64,000 nucleotides of DNA from the NCBI GenBank assembly GCA_030998225.1, contig JAPYXD010000459.1, positions 744,001-808,000 of the forward strand, read 5' to 3'. The DNA comes from Diplolepis rosae (lineage: Eukaryota; Arthropoda; Insecta; Hymenoptera; Diplolepididae). This document shows, piece after piece, positions 22,862 to 33,584 of this stretch; position 1 is the first letter of the stretch; each line of letters opens with the position of its first letter. Made by a program: the position numbers and the translations under genes. The notes under the pieces were generated by a model, which searched no databases, was not told the DNA's origin, and saw only the letters and a list, made by a program, of their open reading frames with translations.

Positions 22862-23075
22862 GATCTTCTGGCGAGGGAGAGACATGAAAGACCGCGAAAA
22901 ATCTTCCAGGGTAGAAGACTTATGTAAATCTTCTGGCGAGGGAAAGAGATGGAATGCCGCGAAGGATCTTCCAGGGTAGAAGACCCAGTGGATCTTCTGG
23001 CGAGGGAGAGATGGAAGACCGCGAGGATCTTCCCGGGGGAGAAGACCTATGTAGATCTTCTGGCGAGGTAGGGTG
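22862..23075. repeat. Tandem array, unit about 63 bp, left
   Basis: About three and a half units built on GATCTTCTGGCGAGGGAGAG, then ATGGAAGACCGCGA, then GGATCTTCCAGGGTAGAAGACC. Units are 58-66 bp and differ by small indels. Each unit contains a self-complementary pair (GATCTTCYGG and its inverse CTGGAAGATC-like half). The same unit, in the same orientation, forms a larger array at 25966-26420 on the other side of the Gypsy pol. Confidence 0.85.
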
Positions 23076-23250
23076 GTGGACTGTTCTGGCTCAGATGACC
23101 TGACAGTTGTTGATGTGGTCGCTCACCGTCATCGCTGGCTGTCGTTGCAGTCCAGTTGTGTGCATCCTTTTCTGTACGAGTGTCTTCTTGTTCACGTGTG
23201 CCGTGCTGCTCATCGTCAATTACAGGTGGTCTTGTGGCTGCTGGACTGGG

Positions 23251-25965
23251 CTAAATCTGGCTTCCATGGAGTTTTGTTTCTCGTCCATTTTGATTTACCA
23301 AGTAAACATTTCCGGATGTCGTTGCTGTGATAGTATGTGGCCTCGTCTTCCGTTGTGCGAAACCTACGTTGAAGTTGCCTTCTTTCTGGGATTGTAAATG
23401 TCCAGTAATGTATACTTTATCGCCGGGTTGATACTGTGGCATTGATGCGAGGTTCGTATATTTCTGCTGGTATGACGTTTGTCTTTGTTTTACTCGTTCT
23501 TCACGGATCTGTCGCTCTTCCCTCTGGTGATTTTCCGGATCCTGGAATCACCAATCTCCTGGTCTGGGGAGTGTCCAGCCTAACATCAGGTGGCTAGGAG
23601 TTTGTCCGGTGGCAGCATTCTGTCTTCGTCGTAGTCCAAACAAAATGGCCGGTAAGTCGCGATCCCAGGTACGGTGATTTTCGTTATTTATTCTTAGTCG
23701 AATATTAATTTTAATCTCCTGGTTACTCTTTCCGTAGGCTTGGCTCGAGGATGGTAGTTCGGTGTAGTCCACAGGTCGCTGTCCCAACGTTGGCAAGCGT
23801 TGCTCCAGTGCTGGCTGGTGAACTGTCTGCCGTTGTCGCTGAGTATTTGCCGTGGGTATCCCCAGCGTGAGAAGACTTCTTATTCCAGAATTAAGGTTAG
23901 CTTCGTGGCTTCGGAGGATGCGATGGGGAAAGCTTCAATCCATCTTGTGAAGAGGTCGGTCACTACTAGGAGGAACCTCTTTCCTGTGGCTGAGCGAGTA
24001 TATAGTCCCATCAAGTCCAATACGACTGCCTCCCAGGGTCGACGTGCTGCTCTTGACCTCATTGTATCTGCCTTTGCTGTGCGGACCGGTTTACTGCAGA
24101 TACATAGATGACAGGCACTCACATAATTTCTTACTGTCCCTCTCATGTCTGGCCAGTAGTACCGTGTTTGTATCTCTCTCAGAGTCTCGTCAGGTGAGTT
24201 TTTCAATTGCTGCCATCTCTCTATTTCTCGTGTTAACTTCGGATCAAGTTGGTGCGCTGCTCCTATTTCATCAATTGAAGGAAGTTGTTCCATGGCGTTA
24301 AAAACAAGTCTTACTTCCCCAGTGGTGGCTTGCTTCTCTCTGATAGGTATCATCATGCGGTCTAGGTCGGGTACTCCAGGGGTATGTGCGTCTGGAGCTG
24401 GATAGGGCATCCGCTAATTTGTTATCTTTTCCCGCACAGTGTTCTATCGTGAACGAGAATTCGTCGAGAAGGCAGGACCATCGAGCGAGTTTGAATTTTT
24501 CATCCTTCATTTTTCTCAGCCAGGTCAACGCCGTGCTGTCTGTCCTAAGCGTAAAATGTTTGTCCTCTAATTATGAACGGTATCTTTTTATCCCCCAGAT
24601 CACCGCAAGACACTCTTGCTCGGTGCAGTGATATCTGGACTCAGTTGGGCTGAATTTCGCGCTTGTGTTAGAAATTATGAATTTCTTCTTTTCCTTGTCT
24701 TCTTGAAAGAGAACTGTCCCCATCCCTTTGGCACGGACGTATGTTTGCAGGATAAATGGGGGCTGAGGGTTGGGCCGACTAAGGGCCAAGGGCTTTTTTA
24801 TTAAAGCTTTAATCTTTTTGAACGTTTCTAGAGCCACGGCTGTCCATTTGAAGGGCCTAGATACTGCGAGGAGGTCTGTCAAAGGAGCTGCAGTTATAGC
24901 GAAGTGTGGTATGTACTCGCGTAGCCATCTGCAAGTCTCGTGAAAACTACGCAACTCATTACGTGTTCGTGGTGGTTTTGCTTCCAGGATCGCTTGTATG
25001 TGTTCAGGCTGTGCCTGATTCCCGTCGCTAGTGACAATGTGGCCTAGCTACTCCAGTTTTGTCTTCCCAAAATGGCATTTTTTTGGATTACAAGAGAGCC
25101 CGTATATTACGAGATGCTCGAGAATGAAGGCTAAATGACTCAAGTGCTCTTCTTCTGTAGATGAGTAGACAATCAGGTCATGGAGGTAGGCGATGACGAA
25201 TTTTCTCCAGAAGGTACCAAGGATCTCTTTAATTGTATTCTGGAACGTGCATGGAGCATTTTTCAGTCCGAAGGGCATTGCTCGAAATTGGTAATGTCCT
25301 CCGTCAGGGGTGGCGGAAGCAGTATATTTTCTGGAATTTGAATGCAATGGTATTTGCCAGTATCCACTCTTCAAATCAATGGTTGAAAAGATTTTTGCTT
25401 GGCCTAAATCTTTTAGAGTTTGATGGATGATGGGCAAAGGCTGAGCAGCATCGATTGTCAAGTCGTTCAATCTTCAGTAGTCGGTGCAGAATCTCTGAGT
25501 ACCATCTTTTTTGGTTTGAATCGATGGTTGCGAACTATAGGGTAAGCTAGCTCGTTCGATGATCCTCTCGGCTAGCATTTCCGGTATCTGCTCCTAGATT
25601 GCCTTTTTCTTTACTTCCGAATAGTTTCTCTGAGCTTCTCTGAATGGCTATGCCGTCTTAAGATGTATCTTGTGACACGAGGTTAGTGCCTGACGAAGAT
25701 GACCACCTTTGTGGAAGATTGTTGCATACCTTTTTACTAGTTTTTCAAATGTTTCAGCTGCTGCATCAGTGAAGTGATGGGTGAGAGTTTCTTGGAGATC
25801 TTCTGAATCTCCCTCGTTGCGTTGACGGATTCCTGGCGTAGTAGAAACTTGTTGTCTCTGCTATCGACCAATGAACAAACAATTGTTGAAATGGTCGTGT
25901 ACGACTCGGTGCTGAACGAGCCAGTTGCTTCCTAGGATTAAATCTTCGCCCAGTTTGTCGGCGAC
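23251..25965 (-). pseudogene. Gypsy (Metaviridae-type) retrotransposon pol, inactivated
   Basis: Reading right to left, blocks appear in the Gypsy order. A protease end (LGEDLILGSNWL near 25930) leads to the RT (TIDLKSGYWQIPL, RAMPFGLKNAPCTFQ), whose active site reads YLHD in place of Y-x-D-D (about 25177-25188), a lethal change. RNase H follows (24571-24954) with its first Asp replaced (QTYVRAKGMG) but with the ESRYHCTEQECLAV block; its end segment GKDNKLADALS is in another frame. Then comes an HHCC zinc region (YYWPDM, CHLC) and integrase with D, D and E still present (VVLDLMG; SDNGRQF; PTERV). The last block, 23251-23442 (YQPGDKVYI), is the integrase C-terminal fold. Multiple stops and shifts make the copy dead. 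No gag is seen: the tandem array at 25966 abuts the protease directly. Confidence 0.9.
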
Positions 25966-26430
25966 AAGAAATCTTCCGGGGCAGAAGACCTATGTAAATC
26001 TTCTGGCGAAGGAGAGAGATGGAAGACCACGGAGGATTTTCCAGGGTAGAAGACTTATGTAGATCTTCTGGTGAGGGAGAGAGATGGAAGGCCGCGAAGG
26101 ATCTTCCAGGGTAGAAGACCCTAGTGGATCTTCTGGCGAGAGAGAGATGGAATACCGCGAAAGATCTTCCAGGGTAGAAGACCCAGTGGATCTTCTGGCG
26201 AGAGGGAGATGGAAGACCGCGAAAGATCTTCCAGGGTAGAAGACCTAGGCCGATCTTCAGGCGAGAGAGAGATGGAAGACCGCGATGATCTTTCTGGAGG
26301 AAAAGACCTATGTTGATCTTCTGGCGAGGTAGGGTGGTGGAAGAGCGCTATGGATCTTCCAGGGGAAAAGACCTAGGCAGATCTTCTGGAAAAAGGTGGT
26401 GAATGAAGACCCAGAGGATCTTCAGGCAAG
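25966..26430. repeat. Tandem array, unit about 63 bp, right
   Basis: About seven imperfect units of the same sequence as the left array (GATCTTCTGGCGAGAGAGAG, ATGGAAGACCGCGA, GATCTTCCAGGGTAGAAGACC), also in the same orientation. Units towards 26340-26430 are more diverged. The array starts abruptly at the protease remnant of the Gypsy pol, where gag would be expected. Confidence 0.85.
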
Positions 26431-26980
26431 GACTTACAAGGATGAGACGGTGGTGGCAGTAAACTCAGCTTCTTCTCCAGATCGGTTTAGCGAGTAGAGT
26501 TCCAGTTCCTTGTCGAGACGTTTCCTCGAATGAATTCGGTGGCCCTGTGGAAGGGGTCAGTTTTTCACGACTTCCCAAGTGCATTTTCCCTTGCTCGGAC
26601 GTCTCTCGTACTTTCTAATTTTTTTCTAAGGTTTTTTACATAAGAAGTCCCATTGTTGGGCCCTGGTAGTGGGAGAGCGTAAGGGTCTGCTAGCCACTCT
26701 GTATAAGTGCGAAAAAGAGTACCGAGAGAGTCCAGTGGAGTGAGAGAAAACGCATACACAGTGTGTGGCTCTCCTCACTGAGCTCGTACTTGGTGCGAGT
26801 GCGAGAGAGTGTGCCGAGGTGTGGGAGGGAAGAAGACAGAGGATCTATTTTTCCGCTCTTGCTTGAGAGGTGGAAGGACATGCTGTCGCCAGATGACGGT
26901 CAAGTAAGCGCCGTTCTGGGAATGAGATTTTTTGTTATTCAAATAAAATATTATATTTTATAAAATCTCATTCGCTTCTA
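26431..26980. other. Probable 5' part of the Gypsy element or flank
   Basis: GC-richer sequence than the surroundings, with no supported protein. On the minus strand a GGGCCCAACAATGGGAC stretch (about 26650-26670) could be a primer-binding-site-like sequence, but I could not place an LTR edge next to it. Short frames here lack recognisable domains. Confidence 0.3.
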
Positions 26981-26997
26981 TCGCAGGGCGTATAACA

Positions 26998-27356
26998 ACA
27001 TGGATGACATTTGATTTCAACAGGGCGGGGCCACTTGACACACTGCCAACGTAGCAATCGATCTTTTGCGCACCGTTTTTGAAAATCGAATAATCAGCCG
27101 AAATTCTGATGTCAATTGGCCGTCTCAGAGCTGTGATTTGACCCCGTTCGAATGTTTTTTGTGGGGAGCCGTTAAGGATGAGTGTTACGCTAACCATCCA
27201 GAGACGATTGAAGTCTTGAAACACGAGATCGAAGTTGCCATTCATGGAGTTGAAGCTCAAACAATCGAAAATGTACTGAAAAATTGTGTTGATCGAATAG
27301 GGTACTGTAAGGCCATCCGTGGCAGTCATTTGAATAATGTTGTGTTTCATTCTTAA
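26998..27356 (+). pseudogene. Tc1/mariner transposase, C-terminal fragment
   Basis: The frame covers the last third of a transposase of the mariner/Tc1 superfamily. It shows FQQGGATCHTANVAID, where the usual FQQDGA has lost its catalytic Asp (Asp to Gly), then NWPSQSCDLTPFECFLWG with the third acidic position also changed (expected D-Y/F-F-L-W-G), and the tail TIENVLKNCVDRIGYC. The N-terminal DNA-binding domain and first catalytic Asp are absent. No matching inverted ends were found. The coding strand stops cleanly at 27356 after FHS. It is dead on two catalytic positions. Confidence 0.85.
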
Positions 27357-27359
27357 ATG

Positions 27360-28047
27360 AAAAGGTTCAATCTTCCTAATAAAACCATACTTTTGAAAAA
27401 ATATCCATACGTTTTTTCTCATAGCCGATTCAAATTCCAAATGTATAATCTATTGAAGTGGCCTCAAAACTTTAGAAAAATGTTCATTAGAATGATGAGT
27501 CATTTTTAAAGGAAAAAAAATATTTTTCATATCATTATCATTTAATATTTAATTTATTTTCAAGTAGTCACTAACTCACTATTGCTAACACTTACTACAC
27601 ATATAATTGCTTGTTTAAACGATATTAAAATTATTTCTAATCACTGCGGGTTCAAACCCTCTATACTTATAACTAACGCATATTAAGCTACCGATTAAGC
27701 CTATCGGCTTCACGAATCACGAGAGTTTGAGGTACAATGGCTTATGCATCGTCTTCTGGAAGTATGAGACTGACTATTAAACGTTTTAAAGTGTGCGCAA
27801 AATGACACAAACTCCACAGTTGGTTCCACAATTTATACTGTGACGCATTATTTCACCAGCTCCATTGCATCTACATATGGTAATAAGCTTTCATTTTATA
27901 ATTCAGTTGCAATGATTAATCGTCAAAATATATTTCTACTTTTAAACTCAATTTAAAAATAGTTATGTTTACTTTTACTTGAAGAACCGATGTATGTGTT
28001 TTCTTTAATAGAGCACAAAACTTTGAATTACGATTACATTTTGTAAC
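27360..28047. other. Gene-free stretch
   Basis: AT-rich. A GCGGGTTCAAACCCTC hairpin near 27646 resembles a tRNA T-arm, but there is no A-box or tRNA fold before it. Confidence 0.4.
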
Positions 28048-28093
28048 TAAATACAATCATGAGGTATCTTTAAATACAATCATGAGGTATCTT
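28048..28093. repeat. Exact 23-bp tandem duplication
   Basis: The 23-base word starting TAAATACAATCATGAGG occurs twice head to tail with no difference (28048-28070 and 28071-28093). Lack of divergence suggests a recent slippage or repair event. Part of an assembly error is possible. Confidence 0.85.
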
Positions 28094-28128
28094 CAGCATT
28101 GCTTTCTTCAACAAAATGTATAGAACTA

Positions 28129-28590
28129 CACTGTAAACAATTTTTCGGAAATTTTTCCAAAAATATTCGGACAGCTTAAAATACAAATGGGTCGTAAATT
28201 TTTCCAAAGATATAGTCGGAAATATTTCCGACATAGAACTGAAAATAGTTCCTACTGTTTGGTCGGAGAAATATCCAGTTTGTTAGGAAAAATTGATATA
28301 TTTCATAATTTGAGTGGAAAAAGATCCAAAAAAAGTTAACAAATTTCCGTTTTTATGGAATAATTTCCGCTTTTCATGGAAAAAATTTTCTACAACTTAG
28401 GAAATTTGTGAAATGTTCTCACCTTTTTGATATATTTCCTAATAGTTCGGAAATAAGTCCGAAAATTCGGTCAATTTTCCTCAAATCAATGAAATATTTC
28501 CACTTCCTGTAAGAAAATCTATGCTTCCTAAGGATTTAGGAAAAGTTTCCTAATACATAGTAGGAGAATTTACCGATATTTTTTGTAGTG
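28129..28590. mobile_element. TA-flanked MITE built of GGAAATTTCC-type words
   Basis: The ends are inverted (left CACTGTAAACAATTTT; right, inward, CACTACAAAAAATATC), with TA outside (28127-28128 and 28591-28592). The interior is an irregular succession of TTTCCGA / TCGGAAA / GGAAAATT words, so the transcript or single strand could pair in many registers. It is non-coding. The same CACT-type end is seen in the MITE at 39381-39619. Confidence 0.7.
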
Positions 28591-28599
28591 TATGACATA

Positions 28600-30164
28600 T
28601 GTATAATGGCACTTAATCCCGTTAGAATATCAAGTATTTGTAAATATATTTGGCATTTTTTCCAAACCCAAAATCTTCATTTTTCTCCGTGTAGTGTATC
28701 CGTATATGCGACGTGTAAGCGTAGAAAATAATAATGAACGATAATAAGCGTGCAATGTAATGATGTTCTAAAATTAACATTTTAGAATATCATTTTTTCA
28801 GTTTTTTTTACTATTATGGATACAGGCGTCAACAAGTTAGTTCTGTTTGCTTGATATGGCTTTTTCCAGCATCTGCATTAAATTTTATGTACCGTTTTAT
28901 TGGATTTAAAAAAAATACTGAAATTCAATAAACATCTATATGAAATTTAATGTACGAAATTCATGAAATTCAAGAAACTTGCAGTAAATTTTCAATGAGT
29001 ACATTAAATAATTTTCAATCACGTTTAAAAAAGTTGCTCTTTGATTAATTCAACCAAAAAATTTGTTTCATGCAACCAAAGATGGTTCCTTTAGATACGA
29101 TATGGTTAAATCAAACAAATAATCCTAAGGGTTCAACCAAATTTTGGTTTGGTTTGATTTTAAAGTAATTTTTCTTTCAAGTGTTTACTATATATAAGTA
29201 TTTATACTGATTTATATAAAATATATTAAATTTTAATGCAATTTAAATTGAATTAAAATTCCACCCATGATAAATCTTAACTCTAATATGAAAGCAAAAA
29301 TTCAAAAATCGAATCAAATTAAATACTTTTTTAAAAATTAGTTTATCAACATGGAAAAATTAAACACGAGGAAGGTATAAAAAAGTCCCAAAAGTCCCTA
29401 TGAAAAAGGGCTCTGAGTCTGAAATCTGGGTCTCGATACCTGAAAACATGGTTAGATTTCAGAGATGATACCACCATACAATATGATGATGTTGTTTTGT
29501 GAACGTGACTGAAATTTGGAAAGAACTCGTGGGTGGATCAACGATCAAACTCGACCTGGTTTCCGGTTTCAAGTCACTCCTCACTCCACATCCCTTTTCC
29601 TTGAAAAAAATTAATATTCTGATAAAATAAAAACAAGAGCTTTCATGCTCCCGCGAAGTCGTGAAATAAAGTTAAAGACTGTCCTCATTACGTGAAATAG
29701 AATAGTACTTCATTTTTAACTTCGTGGACAGCATATGATTTCAAATATCTTGGGTTTTTGGCATTCTGCATAATAAATGAATAAATACAGCTAACTTTAT
29801 ATACTATTTAGCTTTACAAGTATATAAATGGATAGAAATTTTAAATGACTTGGAATAGCATTAAAATCCTCAAAAATTTACTATTTCAAAACTTCTAATA
29901 TCAATAATTGAAAAAAAGAGCTATAAAATTGAAATAGTAGTGAATTACAGATTTTTCTAATGAACATTAAAATAAATTTTGAAGGATTTCAAATTTATCT
30001 GATCATATTTCAAAAAGGTTTAAATTTCGAACCATATTAAAAGTTTATAAGAATAAATTTTAAGGGCATGTATGAAGTAAAGAACGTGTCAATAACTAAA
30101 ATTGCTAAAATTACAGAAATGTAAAATTATTTTTAAAAAATCTATCCGATCTCCTTCAAGGGCG
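28600..30164. other. Gene-free stretch with a MITE scrap
   Basis: At 29038-29185 there is a stretch of repeated AACCAAA/TTTGGTT words (AACCAAATTTTGGTTTGG). It resembles the MITEs at 32156-33584 and 56013-56215. Elsewhere the sequence is AT-rich without support for genes. Confidence 0.45.
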
Positions 30165-30420
30165 CGTAATTTATGATTTTTACGCTTTGCGCTCGGTCTT
30201 GTGCTCTTTGCGGAAATTCAAGTTTATATAATCTTCATGACTCATCACTAAAACTCAAGAATAATTTGCAAAAATTTTCAAGTACTATTAGAAAACCCTT
30301 TTTTGGATTCAGGGCATCATGAAACATGGACATTAATTTATTAAAAAAGTGGATGTTAAATTTCACACAAATCCAAAGTCTTTTCATATGCGATGAGAAT
30401 GTAATAAAATTAGTAATAAA
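30165..30420 (+). repeat. Deleted copy of the A/B/C interspersed repeat
   Basis: It begins with GCGCTCGGTCTTGTGCTCTT, which corresponds to 3983-4001 in copy A (CGCTCGGTCTTGTGCTCTT). It jumps directly to the 3' part (AAAACCCTTTTTTGGATTCAGGG) and ends GATGAGAATGTAA, as copies A and C do. About 1.5 kb of the interior is missing. The frame at 30235-30438 is a product of this repeat. Confidence 0.65.
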
Positions 30421-32155
30421 ACTAGATTTTCTGCACAAAAAGAAGTCCTTTTGGTTGTTTCGTTAACGTCTGTTTGATATAAAAATCTTTCAAGTCTATA
30501 GATTATTATAAATTATAACTTTTAACAGAGATTATAAATCCCAAAAGTAATAAAATTTTCATATTTACTCTCATTATTAAAATCTCAACTATATAGGCTG
30601 TAAAATGCTAAGAAATCAAAATTGAAAGATCTAGAATTGTGTATTAGTGCATGAAAATTGAAAAAATCAATTTCCAAAAGGATTCGAATATTAAATTCCT
30701 TCAATTTAGAAAATTTTATACATATTTCTGAGAATAAATAATGATTTATTGATCGTGAAAAGATGGAGAAATTATATTTGAAAAAGCTACAACACTACCT
30801 GTAACGACAAGATTTATTGAGTAAATTTACTTTTAGGTTTGAGTAAAACATATCTTTTAAAATTGTTTTATTCTTGGACAAATGACATCTGTGAATTGAA
30901 AAATATTCTAAATTAAATGGGAGTTGACAATTTTATACGTTCATGAAACCTTTTCTAAAAATATCCTTTCCCTCCTTTATAAATTACCTTTTCAAAAAAT
31001 TCTCTTGTGTTAATTAAAATTGAATTTTAAAGTCACTGTGATTTTTAAAACCGTTATTTCTCAGTGCAGGTAAGTAAATTTTCATTCACTTTCCCTGAAG
31101 GAGGAGCTTGATAAGATCAAGTTTTCACAAGTGTCACATTTCTTAACTTGATTAATCTTCCGAATATTTATTTTCATTATAGACAGTTCAATAAACCATG
31201 TTTGAGGGCCTAATAATACAATTACAAGTCCGTCAAAAAGCAAAACGCACAATCGAAGATGCAACGAAGAGGTGGAAAAAACCGTATCGTCATCGTTGGA
31301 CGGTCCTTCATCTTTCATCAGGTTCATCGAAGGTGTCGAAATTTGATTACCATTGGCCTTAGACTCGATCGATCGATCGATGAACCGATTGCCTGACAAT
31401 CATCGCATTTCTTCCTTATCGACACTGCTCATCGATTAATGATCAAGACCTGATCAAGATCTAGTATTTTCTCTTTGTTATTTAATTAATTATTTTACAA
31501 TTTCATTCTAAATTAATATCAAACTCACTTTTATCTTGGAAATATTTACTTCTAATTTTCTAGGGAATAGGATATATGATCTATGGGGATTTCGAAACAT
31601 TGTCTGATCTTTTGATGTTATGCCAATGATCTTTTGAAAGAGCTGATGTGTCTATATCACGTCATTGTTATTCTTTTTCGATTTCGTTTGTAAGAAGCTC
31701 TCATAATATAGGAACAATGATAATTACATGGCGGACCATTAGTACAATACAATCTCCACATGGGGCACGTGTCTTTAATCTTTCTTTTCATATGCTAGTG
31801 ATGGCTATAGACTAATTTGAACTTTGTATAAATTTTCGTTTTCTTTGCAGAAAGCCAGAGTTGCAATTTTCATTTATCATCAATAAAGAAAATTATATTA
31901 CAGAGCAGCATACTCTTAAGATTCAGGCATAAAATTTAGATTCTACATCAAAATCGGAGTAAATACATTGTACGTATAAATTGAGTTTATATTAAAACTA
32001 TCTTAAAACTGAACCGTTGAAACATGCACTTGGAAATTTTTCTTAATTTACACATTTATATAATTCACCATAGAAATTATTAAAGTAGAGGAAATCGCGT
32101 TAAATTGATCATTGTATGGTTGCTAAGACGTCAGTTCGAGGTTTAAACCTTCTAC
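30421..32155. other. Gene-free stretch
   Basis: AT-rich. A 105-codon minus frame at 31082-31399 has no ATG near its start and no recognised domain; it includes a GATC/TCGA run at 31367-31381. I do not call it. Confidence 0.4.
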
Positions 32156-32207
32156 ACTCAGAAAAAGATTCATTTGATTGGACAACATTTCTTTTGGGTC
32201 AACCATA

Positions 32208-33143
32208 CAAGGTCTGTCGCAAAGTAAACGATACTTTTTCAAAAAACAACACACATTTTTTTTTCTTTCAAAAATCATCTTTTTATTCAAAATAGTCTCC
32301 TTGTGCATCGATACAACGTTTTGCACGATCAATTAGCATGTCGAATGAATTTTTAAGCCGTTCTGTGGGAATGTTCTTCAGAATCGCGGTCGACGCCTTT
32401 TGTATGGTCTCAATATCGGCATAGCGCTTTCCTTTCATTGCCAAATGTAGTTGTCCAAAGAGGTAGAAGTCGCAAGGCGCCAAATCAGGTGAATACGGTG
32501 AGTGGTTGACGATTAAAATGTGATTTTTGGTCAAAAAATCAGTGATAACCGTCGAACGATGGGCCGGCGTATTATCGTGCAAAAGGCGCCAACTGCCATT
32601 TTCACGGTATTGCGACCTCACACGGCGAATTTTCGGTCGCAATGCGATGAATTGAATCTTTTGACATGTTCAATTCCAATGCCATGTGTCGCAAAGAAGA
32701 TTTTGACTCATTTTTTATAAATTCACACACAATTTCAATGTTACTTGGTGTAATCACGAAACTTTTCTGATCGGGATGTTCGTCGTCCTTGATGTCCTCA
32801 CGACCTTCTTTGAATCGTTTAAACCACTCATGGATTCTGGCACGGGATAAACAATTGTCACTATACACTTGTTTCATTAATTCAAACGTTTCAGTCAAAG
32901 TTTTACCAAGTTTCAAGCAAAACTTAATATTCGCTCTTTGTTCGAAGTTCATTTTTCGACCGATGCTATAAACACACTGTCACTTATAAAGCAATAACTC
33001 GGCTTCTAATTGTCCGTTGGTCATGAAATTTTGACAGAAAGTCAGTGCAGGATGTACCTTTCCAACTCCTACTCCCGTCAAAAGATAGCGCCACTATAAA
33101 CAGCTATTTTGAAAAAGCCTCGTTTACTTTGCGACAGACCTTG
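32208..33143 (-). mobile_element. mariner element, internally deleted
   Basis: The inverted ends are perfect for at least 24 bases, starting CAAGGTCTGTCGCAAAGTAA, with TA outside (32206-32207 and 33144-33145). The coding strand is minus. The N-terminal 116 codons (32602-32952) hold the two HTH blocks (INEFQRAN-type start, LSRARIHEWFKRFKEGREDI, SLRHMALELNMSKDSIHRI). A separate frame (32283-32642) holds the second and third catalytic Asp in HDNTPAHRS and YSPDLAPCDF, exactly 34 residues apart, the mariner D34D signature, and the tail RAKRCIDAQGDYFE. About 100 residues including the first catalytic Asp are deleted between them, so it cannot make active transposase. The ends look intact enough for mobilisation by a related enzyme. 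Confidence 0.9.
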
Positions 33144-33321
33144 TAGTATTATGCTGTTATACGGATAACAAAATTGTTGACTGATGAAACAAAATTATTT
33201 TATCGAGTCAACAAAATTCTATTGTTAGTAAAATCTGGTTAATCTAACAAAATATTTTAGTTATTTTCATTATATTTCAAGTATTTATTTGATCCAATCA
33301 ATAAAATACTTTGTGAATTCA

Positions 33322-33539
33322 CACTCAGAAAACAGTTTCATTGAATCAAAGAAAACTTTCTTTAAATTAAAGAAAGTTTGTTAGTTCAAAAAAAATTTCT
33401 TTGATCCAAAGAAATAGATTTTTTTACAATAAAGAACATTTTTTTGAATCAAAAAAACTTTCTTCAATTTAAAAAAAAATTCTTTGACCGTATATCAAAG
33501 AAATGTTTCTTTGATTAAAAAAAAACTGTTTTCTGGGTG
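33322..33539. mobile_element. Small MITE rich in AAAGAAA motifs, second copy
   Basis: The ends CACTCAGAAAACAGTTT and, inward from the right, CACCCAGAAAACAGTTT differ at one base. The interior is of TTTCTTTGA/TCAAAGAAA words, as in 2947-3147. It sits inside the outer MITE (32156-33584). No clear target duplication. Confidence 0.7.
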
Positions 33540-33584
33540 CAACAAAATGATTTTGTTTAATGCAAAAAACTTATTTTTGAATGC

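Larger units (their letters stand above)
32156..33584. mobile_element. Outer MITE of a three-level nest
   Basis: The left end CACTCAGAAAAAGATT at 32156 and the right end near 33584 (inward GCATTCAAAAATAAGTT) agree at about two thirds of positions. The element's own sequence (CAACAAAATTGTTGACTGA, GAGTCAACAAAATT, ATCCAATCAATAAAAT) is split by a mariner at 32208-33143 and by a second MITE at 33322-33539. When these are removed it joins as about 275 bp of AACAAAA/TTTTGTT words, similar to 56013-56215. Boundaries are approximate. Confidence 0.5.

Noticed and set aside
23073..24804. Plus-strand frames over the Gypsy element
   Set aside because: They are antisense shadows of the pol coding region on the minus strand.
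27640..27660. GCGGGTTCAAACCCTC as a tRNA T-arm
   Set aside because: No acceptor, D-arm or anticodon arm in the preceding 70 bases.
31082..31399. 105-codon minus frame with a hydrophobic segment
   Set aside because: It starts without ATG, no domain is recognised and it is flanked by stops in non-coding DNA; support is too weak to call.
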